A stretch of DNA of 64,000 nucleotides. Source: Roseburia sp. (GTDB lineage: Bacteria; Bacillota; Clostridia; Lachnospirales; Lachnospiraceae). The notes beneath the pieces are model-generated. The model made no database searches. It saw only the letters and a list, made by a program, of their open reading frames with translations, and was not told the origin of the DNA. Position numbers and translations under genes: made by a program. Location of the stretch: positions 27,046-91,045 of the forward strand of contig DMYD01000016.1 in the NCBI GenBank assembly GCA_003483745.1. Direction: 5' to 3'. Shown here piece by piece: positions 43,333-51,644 of this stretch (the first letter of the stretch is position 1; every line of letters begins with the position of its first letter).

Positions 43333-44910
43333 CTATTTCCCCCCTTTGTAAAATCTTGCACTCATGACATACTCAGTCGGAACCTTAATGGTCAAAAGAT
43401 TGGTGTGGTCAAATGCCGGAGATGTCCTGATATCCACGACTTCTGCCTCACATACCGCATCTCCCTTCCGATTTAATGCCATGCCCTTCTCACCTTTACC
43501 CGGGAGCGGCATAAATTCATACGGCATTGTCACCGTACCCATTCCAGGCTCCACTTCTTCATTTACGAGAAAGATTGCCTGACCGGAACAGCTTGCCACG
43601 CACATGCCGCATCCAATACATTCTGCCGTCTCATCCACATCCGGGAGACTTGTAATCCTCTCCCCGATCTTGATACAGCCTTTTTTACATGCATCCTGAC
43701 AGGGATTACATGGAATGTTCTGCGTACATTCAATGACCGGATGGATTCCTTTTATTTTCTTTACACCCGGAAATGTAAGAACCTCATCGCCGAGATAACC
43801 GTTTTTTAAAAGATTTTTTGAAACAGGAATTCTCTCTTCCGTTGTCTCAATATTTTTCCCGCGGTTTTCCGGTGCAAACATTCCCTGGCGCAGACTTGAT
43901 AACGCAGCCTCAAACCCCTTTACTTTTTCTTCAAATACATCGCTGTCCACATAACTGAAATCGTGTGCCACCGATACACCGGCGATACGTCCTTCGATCA
44001 TCGCCGAACTTGCTTCCTCAATGCCGGAGACATCGCCCGCCACATAAATGCCCGGTATGCTGGTTCTTCCATATTCATCACAGGAAGGGACAAATCCTGC
44101 TTTTTTCGGATTATCCTCCATCGCACATCCTGCCATCTCCGCAAGCTGGCTCATCGGATTTAATCCGACCGCGAGACATACCGTGTCGACGTCAAAATGT
44201 TTTTCTGTTCCTTCGATAAAATGAAAACTGCTGTCTACCTCCGCGATCGTAACTCCTGTCACACAATCTGTTCCTTCGATTTTTTTAATGGTATGAGACA
44301 GATAAAACGGAACACCGCATCTTGACACCTTCGCTGCATGCACACCGTAACCGCCGATCTTAGGAGCCGCATCCACAAGTGCCACGACCTCACAGCCTGC
44401 CTGCAGTAACTGGAAACTTACCACCAATCCTACATTTCCGCTTCCAAGCATCAGTATCCGTTTTCCCGGCTGTACATGATGCAGATTCATCATTGTCTGT
44501 GCTGCACCGGCCCCGATCACACCCGGCAACGTCCATCCCGGAAAATTCACAACTGCCTCCGAGGCACCGGTTGCAATAATGATTGCATCTCCTTTCACAT
44601 GCTTTATTTCTTCGCCAATTCTGACATTGACTTCTTTTTCCTGATAAATTCCGACGACCGTTGCGTTTAATTCTACGTCAACTCCGGCTTCCTCAGCTTC
44701 TTTTAAGAGATCCTCGCCAATCTTAAATCCTCTGATCTTTGCCTTGTGCTCTTTCGAACCAAAGAATTTGTGGATCTGTTTAAAAAGCTGTCCTCCAGGA
44801 CGTGCATTTTCATCAAATACAATGACATTCATTCCTGCTTTAGAAGCTTCTATTGCCGCTGACAGTCCAGCCGGTCCCGCACCGATTACGATCAATTCAT
44901 ATCTTTTCAT
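43333..44910 (-). CDS. HcnB-like FAD/NAD oxidoreductase with C-terminal ferredoxin domain
   Basis: The 525-residue protein has an N-terminal FAD fold (LIVIGAGPAGLSAAIEASKAG, residues 5-25), a second NAD-type fold (RILMLGSGNVGLVVSF) near 170, and an FAD domain end with GIYVAGDVSGIEEASSAMIEGR. A C-terminal two-cluster 4Fe-4S ferredoxin region (about 400-470, with CNPCQDACKKGC and CIGCGMCVASC) follows. It resembles the alpha subunit of opine, glycine or proline dehydrogenases with an extra ferredoxin region. Its start overlaps the HcnA-like gene by 4 bases. Confidence 0.9.
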   Translation of the reverse strand: MKRYELIVIGAGPAGLSAAIEASKAGMNVIVFDENARPGGQLFKQIHKFFGSKEHKAKIRGFKIGEDLLKEAEEAGVDVELNATVVGIYQEKEVNVRIGEEIKHVKGDAIIIATGASEAVVNFPGWTLPGVIGAGAAQTMMNLHHVQPGKRILMLGSGNVGLVVSFQLLQAGCEVVALVDAAPKIGGYGVHAAKVSRCGVPFYLSHTIKKIEGTDCVTGVTIAEVDSSFHFIEGTEKHFDVDTVCLAVGLNPMSQLAEMAGCAMEDNPKKAGFVPSCDEYGRTSIPGIYVAGDVSGIEEASSAMIEGRIAGVSVAHDFSYVDSDVFEEKVKGFEAALSSLRQGMFAPENRGKNIETTEERIPVSKNLLKNGYLGDEVLTFPGVKKIKGIHPVIECTQNIPCNPCQDACKKGCIKIGERITSLPDVDETAECIGCGMCVASCSGQAIFLVNEEVEPGMGTVTMPYEFMPLPGKGEKGMALNRKGDAVCEAEVVDIRTSPAFDHTNLLTIKVPTEYVMSARFYKGGK

Positions 44911-45236
44911 ACTGTACCCCTTTCCTGCGCCGGTTTTTCTGTTCCAACACCATACTGCGTCTCCACCACCATTCCCTGTGCAAGCGGTGTGATACAGGTG
45001 CGGACATTAATTTTTCCATCCACCACCATAACGCAGTCGGTACATCTTCCGATCGCACAGAAAATTCCGCGCGGACTTCCTTTTTTTGTGTGTCTGTGTA
45101 CCATCACACCTGCCGCCTTAAGTGCTGCTGCAATCGGCTCCCCCTCATAACCCTCTAACTCTTTTCCATCATAGGTAAATGTTACTTTTTTCCGTTCTTC
45201 GGTTTTTCCAAGTATCGGATGTTCTTCTATTCTCAT
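44907..45236 (-). CDS. HcnA-like [2Fe-2S] ferredoxin-domain subunit
   Basis: The 109-residue protein has a plant-type [2Fe-2S] domain (Fer2_4) with the cysteine set FCAIGRCTDC plus a later VRTC, and the start FTYDGKELEGYEGEPIAAAL typical of HcnA/SoxA-like small subunits. It should be the electron-transfer subunit of the HcnABC-like complex. The start at 45236 has AAGGAGGAG; a longer frame upstream lies within the SDR gene and is not coding. Overlaps the HcnB-like gene by 4 bases. Confidence 0.9.
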   Translation of the reverse strand: MRIEEHPILGKTEERKKVTFTYDGKELEGYEGEPIAAALKAAGVMVHRHTKKGSPRGIFCAIGRCTDCVMVVDGKINVRTCITPLAQGMVVETQYGVGTEKPAQERGTV

Positions 45237-45250
45237 GAATCCTCTCCTCC

Positions 45251-46030
45251 TTATTTCATTTCCTGAATCCAGTTTCCGCCGTCGATCACAATATCCTGTC
45301 CTGCCACATAAGAATTTTCCCTGGATGCCAGATATACCGCAAGATTCCCGACTTCCTCCGGCATCCCCGGCCGTCCCAGTGGATTTCTGCTGCCTGCCGC
45401 AAGCCGGTCCGGTGTCAGCACTCCGGTTGCGATCCATCCCGGAAGGATACAGTTTGAAATAATATGATTTTTCCCTTCCTCATAGGTAATGCTTTTACTC
45501 AACGCCGTGATTCCCGCCTTTGCAGCACCGTATGCTGCAACTCCCATATGGGTCACAAGCGGTCCGGTCACAGAAGAAATAAATACGATTCTGCCGTAAC
45601 GGTTTTTCCGCATGACCTTAAGCACTTCCGCCGTGACATTGTAGGTCAGTGTAAGATTCCTCTCAATAATGGCATCCCAGGTCTTATCATCCATATCGCA
45701 GAGATTGGCGTGAATATCTCCCTTTTCCCTGTCTGCAATAGACGCATTTCCGGCATTGTTGACTAACACATCAATGGTTCCATGCTGCTCGGTAATCTCT
45801 GTGATCAGCGTTTTTACCGCCTTCCTGTCACACAGATTGGCAATGCATCCGTATACCTTTCGAACCCCCATCGCCTTTAATTCTTCCACTCTCTCATAAA
45901 TACGTTCCGTCGTTGCCGTGATGATCACTGTACCACCGGAAAGTCCAAGCTGCTTTGCACAGCCAAACCCGATTCCATTTGGATTCCCGGCTCCCGTGAC
46001 CAGACACACCTGTCCGTCAAATTCAAACAT
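45251..46030 (-). CDS. Short-chain dehydrogenase/reductase (SDR)
   Basis: The 259-residue classical SDR has the NAD(P)-binding motif VTGAGNPNGIGFG (glycine-rich), NNAGNAS, the catalytic SSVTG ... YGAAK set and a C-terminal GQDIVIDGGNWIQ. It oxidises or reduces an alcohol or carbonyl. It sits between the transporter/kinase-like genes and the HcnA-like gene, so it may act on the carbonyl product of the dehydrogenase. Substrate unknown. Confidence 0.9.
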   Translation of the reverse strand: MFEFDGQVCLVTGAGNPNGIGFGCAKQLGLSGGTVIITATTERIYERVEELKAMGVRKVYGCIANLCDRKAVKTLITEITEQHGTIDVLVNNAGNASIADREKGDIHANLCDMDDKTWDAIIERNLTLTYNVTAEVLKVMRKNRYGRIVFISSVTGPLVTHMGVAAYGAAKAGITALSKSITYEEGKNHIISNCILPGWIATGVLTPDRLAAGSRNPLGRPGMPEEVGNLAVYLASRENSYVAGQDIVIDGGNWIQEMK

Positions 46031-46037
46031 ATCTACC

Positions 46038-46670
46038 TCACATCCCTTCCGGAAACTTCATTTTCAGATAATCTATAATGACCTTCACACACCCTTCTCT
46101 TCCGACACGCTCACTGTTTAAGGTCATGTCGTAGTTCACCGGATTTGTCCAGTAATTGCCACCGGTATAATGTTCATAGTACGCTGCACGGTATTTATCC
46201 GTCTGTGCGATCGACTTATGTGCCGTAGCCTCGTTTACCCCCATACGTTCCATGACATTTTTCACACAGTAGCGTCTCGGCGCCTCAATATAGACACTGA
46301 CTACATTCTTCCGGTCACGAAGAACCCAGTCCGCACATTTTCCAACGATCACACAGGACTCACTGTCCGCCAAATGTTCTATGATTTCTTTTTGTATCTC
46401 AAACAGCTTTTCATCCGAAACAAATTCTTTATCCTCCGGTTTTGGTCTGCTTGTTATGGGTAGTCCTCTTAAAAAAGATGACACTTTTTTCTCCCTCATT
46501 TTCTCATTCACTTCCCGGAATAACTGCTCGTCTAATCCGCTCATCTGGGATGCAAGCGTCAATATCCGGTTTTCATAGCAATGGATTCCAAGTTCCTCTG
46601 CCACTTTACTTGCAATCTGTTTTCCACCGCTTCCAAATCCTCTTGCCACAGTAATCACAAAATTATCCAT
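46038..46670 (-). CDS. Cytidylate kinase-like family protein
   Basis: The 210-residue protein resembles the 'cytidylate kinase-like' P-loop family: start FVITVARGFGSGGKQIASKVAEEL (GSGGK P-loop), then the DEQLFREVNEKMREKK lid region and VIVGKCADWVLRD. It is distinct from Cmk. Substrate and role are not known. It is located 7 bases upstream of the SDR, within a transporter/oxidoreductase operon, an odd place for a nucleotide kinase. It might phosphorylate a substrate or be a regulator. Confidence 0.8.
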   Translation of the reverse strand: MDNFVITVARGFGSGGKQIASKVAEELGIHCYENRILTLASQMSGLDEQLFREVNEKMREKKVSSFLRGLPITSRPKPEDKEFVSDEKLFEIQKEIIEHLADSESCVIVGKCADWVLRDRKNVVSVYIEAPRRYCVKNVMERMGVNEATAHKSIAQTDKYRAAYYEHYTGGNYWTNPVNYDMTLNSERVGREGCVKVIIDYLKMKFPEGM

Positions 46671-46703
46671 GAAATCCCCTCCATTTTTTGAATCGTATGT
46701 TTC

Positions 46704-47450
46704 TCACGATTTGCTTTCCATGTATCGTTTTAAAAATTCCCTTGTACGCTGATTTTTCGGATTCGTAAAAAGTTCCTGCGGCGGTTCATCCTCCACCACA
46801 TATCCGTCATCCATAAAGATAGTTCTGGTCGACACATTTTTTGCAAATTCCATTTCATGTGTCACGATGATCATTGTCAGACCTTCGCTCGCAAGCTGCT
46901 TCATAACAGAAAGTACCTCTCCCACCATCTCAGGATCTAATGCACTCGTCGGCTCATCAAACAGCAGCACTTCTGGATTCATGCAGAGTGCCCTTGCAAT
47001 CGCAACACGCTGCTTTTGTCCACCGGAAAGCTGATCCGGTTTTGCATTGATATACGGTGCCATGCCAACCTGTTTTAAATGGGTGATCGCGCGGCATTTA
47101 CACTCTTCCTTATCCAGGTGCAGTACTTTTTTTGTACCTGACATACAGTTTTCAAATACGGTCATATTGTTAAAAAGATTAAATGACTGAAATACCATTC
47201 CCACCTTGGTGCGGTAATCAGAAAGCGCTCTCGGTGTATTTCTCACAGCGACATTGTGAAACAATATTTCCCCGGAAGTAGGCGTTTCTAAATGATTAAT
47301 GCACCGGAGCAATGTGGATTTTCCAGAACCGGAGGAGCCGATAATACATACGACATCACCCTTGTTTATTTCAAAATCAATTTTTTTTAACACTTCATGG
47401 TCCCCAAAACTTTTGACCAGATTTTCTACTTTAATGACTGGTTTTGACAT
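46704..47450 (-). CDS. Polar amino acid ABC transporter ATPase, GlnQ type
   Basis: The 248-residue ATPase has Walker A IIGSSGSGKSTLLR (35-48), signature LSGGQKQRVAIARAL, Walker B VLLFDEPTSALDPEM and the switch His in VTHEM. It is the ATPase of the amino-acid importer encoded with the preceding permease and binding protein. Length and motifs are standard. The family covers glutamine, arginine, cystine and related polar substrates, so it does not name the ligand. Confidence 0.94.
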   Translation of the reverse strand: MSKPVIKVENLVKSFGDHEVLKKIDFEINKGDVVCIIGSSGSGKSTLLRCINHLETPTSGEILFHNVAVRNTPRALSDYRTKVGMVFQSFNLFNNMTVFENCMSGTKKVLHLDKEECKCRAITHLKQVGMAPYINAKPDQLSGGQKQRVAIARALCMNPEVLLFDEPTSALDPEMVGEVLSVMKQLASEGLTMIIVTHEMEFAKNVSTRTIFMDDGYVVEDEPPQELFTNPKNQRTREFLKRYMESKS

Positions 47451-47462
47451 ATGACTCCCCTC

Positions 47463-48257
47463 CTAATCGTTATCAAGATATTCCGTTGCAAGTACATAAT
47501 CAGATTTTCCTTTTAACCGTTTCTCAAGCAGTCCGAACAAACGGTTAAAGATAAAACAGAGTACAAAATAGATCGTTGCTATTACCAGGTAAGCTTCATA
47601 ATATTTGTAATAAGAACCGCCTGCCGTTTTTGCCATCAAAAACAGTTCGGAGACTCCGATTACATTCAAGACTGACGTCATTTTCAGATTATTCACAAAT
47701 GTATTTCCCATCTCCGGAATCACATTGCGGAATGCCTGCGGTAAAATTACATGCCACATGGCACCGATATGCGACATCCCCATTGCAAGTGCTCCTTCTT
47801 CCTGTCCCCTGTCCACGGAATTGATACCTGCACGGACCGTCTCACCCATATATGCACCGGTGTTTAAAACTGTTACCAGAATACCTGCAAGTGCCGGCGC
47901 GATTTCCACATTTGACTGTCTCAAACCGTAATAAATGATCATGCCCTGAACGATCATCGGTGTATCACGGAATATTTCCATATAAACGGCAACGATCACA
48001 CGCAGAATCTTTAAAAGGATTCGTTTTAAAATAAAATCTTCCGGATGGATCTGGGTGGTGTTTATCACACCAACCAGAAATCCAAGCACAAACCCGACAA
48101 TCGTGCCGGTCACCGCCACATACAATGTCGTCCATGTCGCATTTGCAAACATTCCTGCATATTTCTGCGCAATAAACATTGCCCATTCAAAGCTCCCACT
48201 GTCTGCTCCAGGCGTTGCCGCCGTCAGTAAAATCGATAACTCTCCCATGAAAGACAC
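47463..48257 (-). CDS. Amino acid ABC transporter permease, His/Glu/Gln/Arg type
   Basis: The 264-residue membrane protein has about five helices and the EAA loop (QEEGALAMGMSHIGAMWHV) that docks to the ATPase, plus ALAGILVTVLNTGAYMGETVRAGI. It belongs to the HEQRo polar amino acid permease family. The start at 48257 might instead be a few codons later. It follows the binding protein by 12 bases and precedes the ATPase by 12. Confidence 0.93.
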   Translation of the reverse strand: MSFMGELSILLTAATPGADSGSFEWAMFIAQKYAGMFANATWTTLYVAVTGTIVGFVLGFLVGVINTTQIHPEDFILKRILLKILRVIVAVYMEIFRDTPMIVQGMIIYYGLRQSNVEIAPALAGILVTVLNTGAYMGETVRAGINSVDRGQEEGALAMGMSHIGAMWHVILPQAFRNVIPEMGNTFVNNLKMTSVLNVIGVSELFLMAKTAGGSYYKYYEAYLVIATIYFVLCFIFNRLFGLLEKRLKGKSDYVLATEYLDND

Positions 48258-48269
48258 CTCCCGTTATGT

Positions 48270-49223
48270 TTAGTTTGCGGATGGCTGTACCTCTAACATT
48301 TCATCCATCTGTGCATCAAATCCATCTTTGTTATCTGTTGTCCAGTTACATTTTTCCATTGCTCCCTGTAATAAATCTTTTAACTCGGTATCACCCTCAC
48401 GGACTGCAATACATACATCATTTGAGTTTTCAGATGGACACGGAAGATCAATGTCAAGGATCTTAAGACCGGACATCGTATCTACGGCTGATTTTGAAGT
48501 CGGATAATCAATGACGCTGATATCTGCCGTACCTGATTTTACTGCCATGAATACTTCTGAAGTCGTCTCATACTGTGTTCCCTCCACCGAAGTCGGGATC
48601 TCCGGATAGTAGTTCGGGAAGTTTGTTCCAAGCTGTGTTGTTACCACCGGATTTTTCCCATCAAACTGACTGACATCCGTGAAATCTGCATAAGGTCCGT
48701 CATCCTTTACCGTAAGAACAACATCCCTGATGTAGTAAGGAGTTGTAAAATCAAGCGTTTTATCGCGCTCCTCGCTGTAACACATGCCGCCGATAATGCA
48801 GTCATAATCGCCCGCATCCAGTCCAAGAACGATTGCACTCCATTCTGTTTTGTAAATCTCAAGATCCCAGCCTAACGCATCTGCTAACATCTTTGCAGTC
48901 TTTACATCATAGCCATATGCATAACCATCACTGTTTGTAATCTTGACTGCCTTATCTCCATTCGCAACATCTTCACTCTCCTGTGTCCAGTTAAATGGTG
49001 CATAAGCACATTCCATTGCAACACGTAAAACCTTTTTTTCTTCGTAACCGCCGCTTGTGCTCTCTGTTGCCGGTGCATCATTTCCTGCTTCTTTCGCACT
49101 GTCTGCTTCTGCACTGTTTCCGGAACCTGCCGATGTACCTGTCGTCTTTTCACCACCGCATCCTGCTGTTAATGCTGCAGCCATTGATACTGCCATAAGT
49201 ACTGATACGATTCTTTTTTTCAT
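48270..49223 (-). CDS. Polar amino acid-binding lipoprotein (ABC transporter)
   Basis: The 317-residue lipoprotein has a signal with lipid Cys about 22 (ALTAGCGG), a Ser/Ala/Thr/Glu linker to about residue 60 and an SBP_bac_3 domain: VAMECAYAPFNW near the start, then YGYDVKTAKMLADALGW, DYDCIIGGMCYSEERDK and FTTPYY. It captures an amino-acid-like ligand for the downstream permease and ATPase. The start at 49223 follows AAGGGAG. Its leader has a promoter, a terminator hairpin and a short hairpin before the ribosome site. Confidence 0.92.
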   Translation of the reverse strand: MKKRIVSVLMAVSMAAALTAGCGGEKTTGTSAGSGNSAEADSAKEAGNDAPATESTSGGYEEKKVLRVAMECAYAPFNWTQESEDVANGDKAVKITNSDGYAYGYDVKTAKMLADALGWDLEIYKTEWSAIVLGLDAGDYDCIIGGMCYSEERDKTLDFTTPYYIRDVVLTVKDDGPYADFTDVSQFDGKNPVVTTQLGTNFPNYYPEIPTSVEGTQYETTSEVFMAVKSGTADISVIDYPTSKSAVDTMSGLKILDIDLPCPSENSNDVCIAVREGDTELKDLLQGAMEKCNWTTDNKDGFDAQMDEMLEVQPSAN

Positions 49224-49238
49224 AATGTGCTCCCTTCT

Positions 49239-49302
49239 GTCCACCGCTTCAACTGGACAAAAAAAGGCGTTATGACACTCCCATTCCGGGAATCATAACG
49301 CC
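49239..49302 (-). terminator. Terminator and hairpin in the binding-protein leader (possible attenuator)
   Basis: On the minus strand GGCGTTATGA/TCATAACGCC (49302 to 49293 with 49275 to 49266) makes a 10-bp stem plus inner pairing (TTCCC/GGGAG) and seven T (49265 to 49259). A 5-bp hairpin, GTCCA/TGGAC, follows at once (49258-49239), then the ribosome site. There is no room for a promoter after it, so transcription from 49378 must pass through it. Confidence 0.75.
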
Positions 49303-49349
49303 TTTGTTGTCAGATACTTTTTATTTTTCTTTTCGAAAAACTTGAGTTT

Positions 49350-49416
49350 ATTTTATGAAAATATCTGCAACGGTGCAATATTCAATGTATACAAAAGATT
49401 TTGTGCAGAATGCACA
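49350..49416 (-). promoter_or_regulatory. Promoter and upstream palindrome of the amino acid transporter operon
   Basis: Minus-strand boxes are TTGCAC (49378 to 49373), 17 bases, TAAAAT (49355 to 49350). Upstream, the palindrome TGTGCA-GAA-TGCACA (49402-49416) lies 23 bases before the -35, a good place for an activator such as the adjacent PucR protein. The link to PucR is inference. Confidence 0.6.
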
Positions 49417-49464
49417 TTTAGAAAAGTGATTTTTGTGTAGGTTGAACAAAGGAAACTGATATTT

Positions 49465-50661
49465 TCACGAAAACATCAGTTTCCAGACCATAATACAATT
49501 AATGATCTCTAAACACTCCATATAATCATCGAGTTCAAGATGAAGCAGCTCCGATATCTTTCCCAGTCGGTACTGCAGTGTGTTCCTGTGAATATACATG
49601 GCAGATGCAGTTTTACTGATATTGAATCCATTCTGGTAATAGGTAAGAAATGTCTCTATTAAATCCGTATGATTGGCATGGTCGTACTCTTCTAACTTTT
49701 TTAATCTCTTTTCACAGTATGCACGGATTTCCTCACGGTTGCCGTTCGCAAAAAGGAATTTATAAATACCCATCATACTGCTGCTTATGACCTTTTTCCG
49801 CTGTGAACTCACTAAGGCATCTTTTTTGCAGATCAGGCTCTTTGCCTCCTGATAACTTTTGCCATAATCCTGCGGATTCTGATATGGTCTGCCAAGAATA
49901 CAGGTGCTTTTCATCCGGTGGCAAAACTGTGGGTTGTCATCAAGATCATTTAATAATTTTTCCAGACTGTGGATCAGTCTGTCATCCTCATAATCCGGAA
50001 ATAAAATGACACCTTTATTCAAAAAATTCATAAACAGGGTTGCATCTCCAAGATCCGAAATCATTTTTGCCATGCAGCTCATATAATAATGATATGTATG
50101 TTCATCATTTTCAAGGTTTTCCCCATAGACGCGGTCTACCACAATGATTCCAACACGGTGTGGAACCGAAAAATCCATATGAAACAGCCCCGCGATTTTT
50201 TCAATATACCGCGTGTTGATATCATATCCAAACAATAAATTATATAAAAATTCACCCTTGCGGTTTGTCTTATTATTTTCCTCGATCACATAATTTCCAA
50301 TGCTCTGCGCAATATCCACAAAAGACGCTTTTTCCCACCGGATTTTAAACAATGGCAAAGTTAATTTTTCCGCAAGCTCAATGACATCCTCCGGCACCTC
50401 TTCCCGCTCATCCTTAATGGAAATTGCAAAACCTGATATCTTAAGTTCATCAAGTTCGCACATGACATTCTTTACTTCTGCCCATCCAAAACGGTCAAAA
50501 TCTACACTGCAGAGTGCAAAATCCCCGGCGTTCATATGGTCGGCAAACGGCCTCGTCATAACCACATAAGTCCATGACACTACACGATCCAGACCGCCTT
50601 CTCCGGCTAACAGCCACATTCCATCCAGATTCATCTGTAAGATATCCCTGCATTTTACCAT
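49465..50661 (-). CDS. PucR-family transcriptional regulator
   Basis: The 398-residue protein has an N-terminal PucR-like sensor domain (about 1-120; DGMWLLAGEGGLDRVVSW), a central GGDEF-like/CdaR-type region (about 150-290) and the C-terminal HTH_30 helix-turn-helix (about 335-395; NGFNISKTASAMYIHRNTL then QYRLGKISELL). PucR regulators activate purine, amino acid or sugar acid catabolism in response to metabolites. It is placed right upstream of the transporter/dehydrogenase cluster in the same direction and is probably its activator. Confidence 0.9.
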   Translation of the reverse strand: MVKCRDILQMNLDGMWLLAGEGGLDRVVSWTYVVMTRPFADHMNAGDFALCSVDFDRFGWAEVKNVMCELDELKISGFAISIKDEREEVPEDVIELAEKLTLPLFKIRWEKASFVDIAQSIGNYVIEENNKTNRKGEFLYNLLFGYDINTRYIEKIAGLFHMDFSVPHRVGIIVVDRVYGENLENDEHTYHYYMSCMAKMISDLGDATLFMNFLNKGVILFPDYEDDRLIHSLEKLLNDLDDNPQFCHRMKSTCILGRPYQNPQDYGKSYQEAKSLICKKDALVSSQRKKVISSSMMGIYKFLFANGNREEIRAYCEKRLKKLEEYDHANHTDLIETFLTYYQNGFNISKTASAMYIHRNTLQYRLGKISELLHLELDDYMECLEIINCIMVWKLMFS

Positions 50662-50687
50662 ACAAACACCTTCTTTTCTATTGAATC

Positions 50688-50721
50688 AAAAAAAGCGTCA
50701 GAACCCTCTTAGTTCCAACGC
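50688..50721 (-). terminator. Terminator before the PucR gene (possible attenuator)
   Basis: The minus-strand RNA stem GCGUUGGAAC/GUUCUGACGC pairs fully through G-U wobbles with a 7-base loop, then seven U. It can serve as terminator of the AraC gene (stop at 50767) but lies only about 27 bases before the PucR ATG. It shares ACAAAGGCGTT and a seven-base T-run with the leader at 49259-49306. Confidence 0.8.
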
Positions 50722-50766
50722 CTTTGTCAATAAATTTTATCATTTGTAATGTAATATAGTCGATAG

Positions 50767-51636
50767 TCATATTTTTGTCAATATCCCGCTGTTTCTATAT
50801 TTCAGTGGAGAAATGCCATATGTTTTTTTGAAACTTCTGATAAAATAACTTACATTCTGGTATCCGCTCTGCATAGCTGTCTCCGTCACTGAAAGATCGG
50901 TGTCCTGTAACAACTGTTTTGCATTCTCCAAACGTAAATATGTTATATATTGCGACAATGTAATATGGAAATGTTCCTTAAAATACCGCGATATATATTT
51001 TTCCGAAAGATGAAACTGTTCCCCAAATTCCTTTAGCGATATCTTTCCTGTAAAATTCTGCTGTATATATGAAACCATCTCTTTTTCTACAATATTTCTG
51101 CCGCTTGTATCATTTTCTATTACAAATCCTTTCTTCCACATTTCAAGAATAAATTGTAAAAGAATTATTTTTGTCTTTATCTGCGCAGTTATTTTTGACT
51201 CAGTTTCATCATTTTCTGCCATATATATATCAATCAGCTGTTCACACAGTTCTTTTGCTGAATCTTTTACTCTTGGGCTTATCATCAACTGACCGTTATT
51301 TAATGGTTCAAGCAATTTATCATCTAACATGTCATCGGTCCGAAAAGATATATATTTTAACGGAAACAAAAACGTAAAATAATCCACAGTGCCGGTCTGT
51401 GAGCCCATAAGATGCAGATTGCCCGGCGACACAACGAACGCATCCCCTGCTTTTCCAATATAACTCTCCCCTGATATACTTACCGTCAGCAAACCACTTT
51501 TTACATATATAATCTCAAGTTCATCATGCCAATGTACCGGTATCTGAAATGACCGCCCCGCATTCTCTATGTGATATATACTAAATGGATTGTCCTTTGT
51601 ACCATGTGGTTTATTTTCCTTTAATTCAAAGTACAT
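50767..51636 (-). CDS. AraC-family regulator with cupin sensor domain
   Basis: The 289-residue protein has an N-terminal cupin/AraC-binding domain (about 20-150; HWHDELEIIYVKSG metal or ligand box) and a C-terminal double helix-turn-helix (about 190-285; SLKEFGEQFHLSEKYISRYF and GYQNVSYFIRSFKKTYG). It should respond to a small ligand such as a sugar. The start at 51636 has TAGGAG overlapping the MATE stop, so the two genes are coupled; a longer frame reaching 51690 would overlap the MATE coding sequence. Confidence 0.9.
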   Translation of the reverse strand: MYFELKENKPHGTKDNPFSIYHIENAGRSFQIPVHWHDELEIIYVKSGLLTVSISGESYIGKAGDAFVVSPGNLHLMGSQTGTVDYFTFLFPLKYISFRTDDMLDDKLLEPLNNGQLMISPRVKDSAKELCEQLIDIYMAENDETESKITAQIKTKIILLQFILEMWKKGFVIENDTSGRNIVEKEMVSYIQQNFTGKISLKEFGEQFHLSEKYISRYFKEHFHITLSQYITYLRLENAKQLLQDTDLSVTETAMQSGYQNVSYFIRSFKKTYGISPLKYRNSGILTKI

Positions 51637-51644
51637 ACTCTCTC

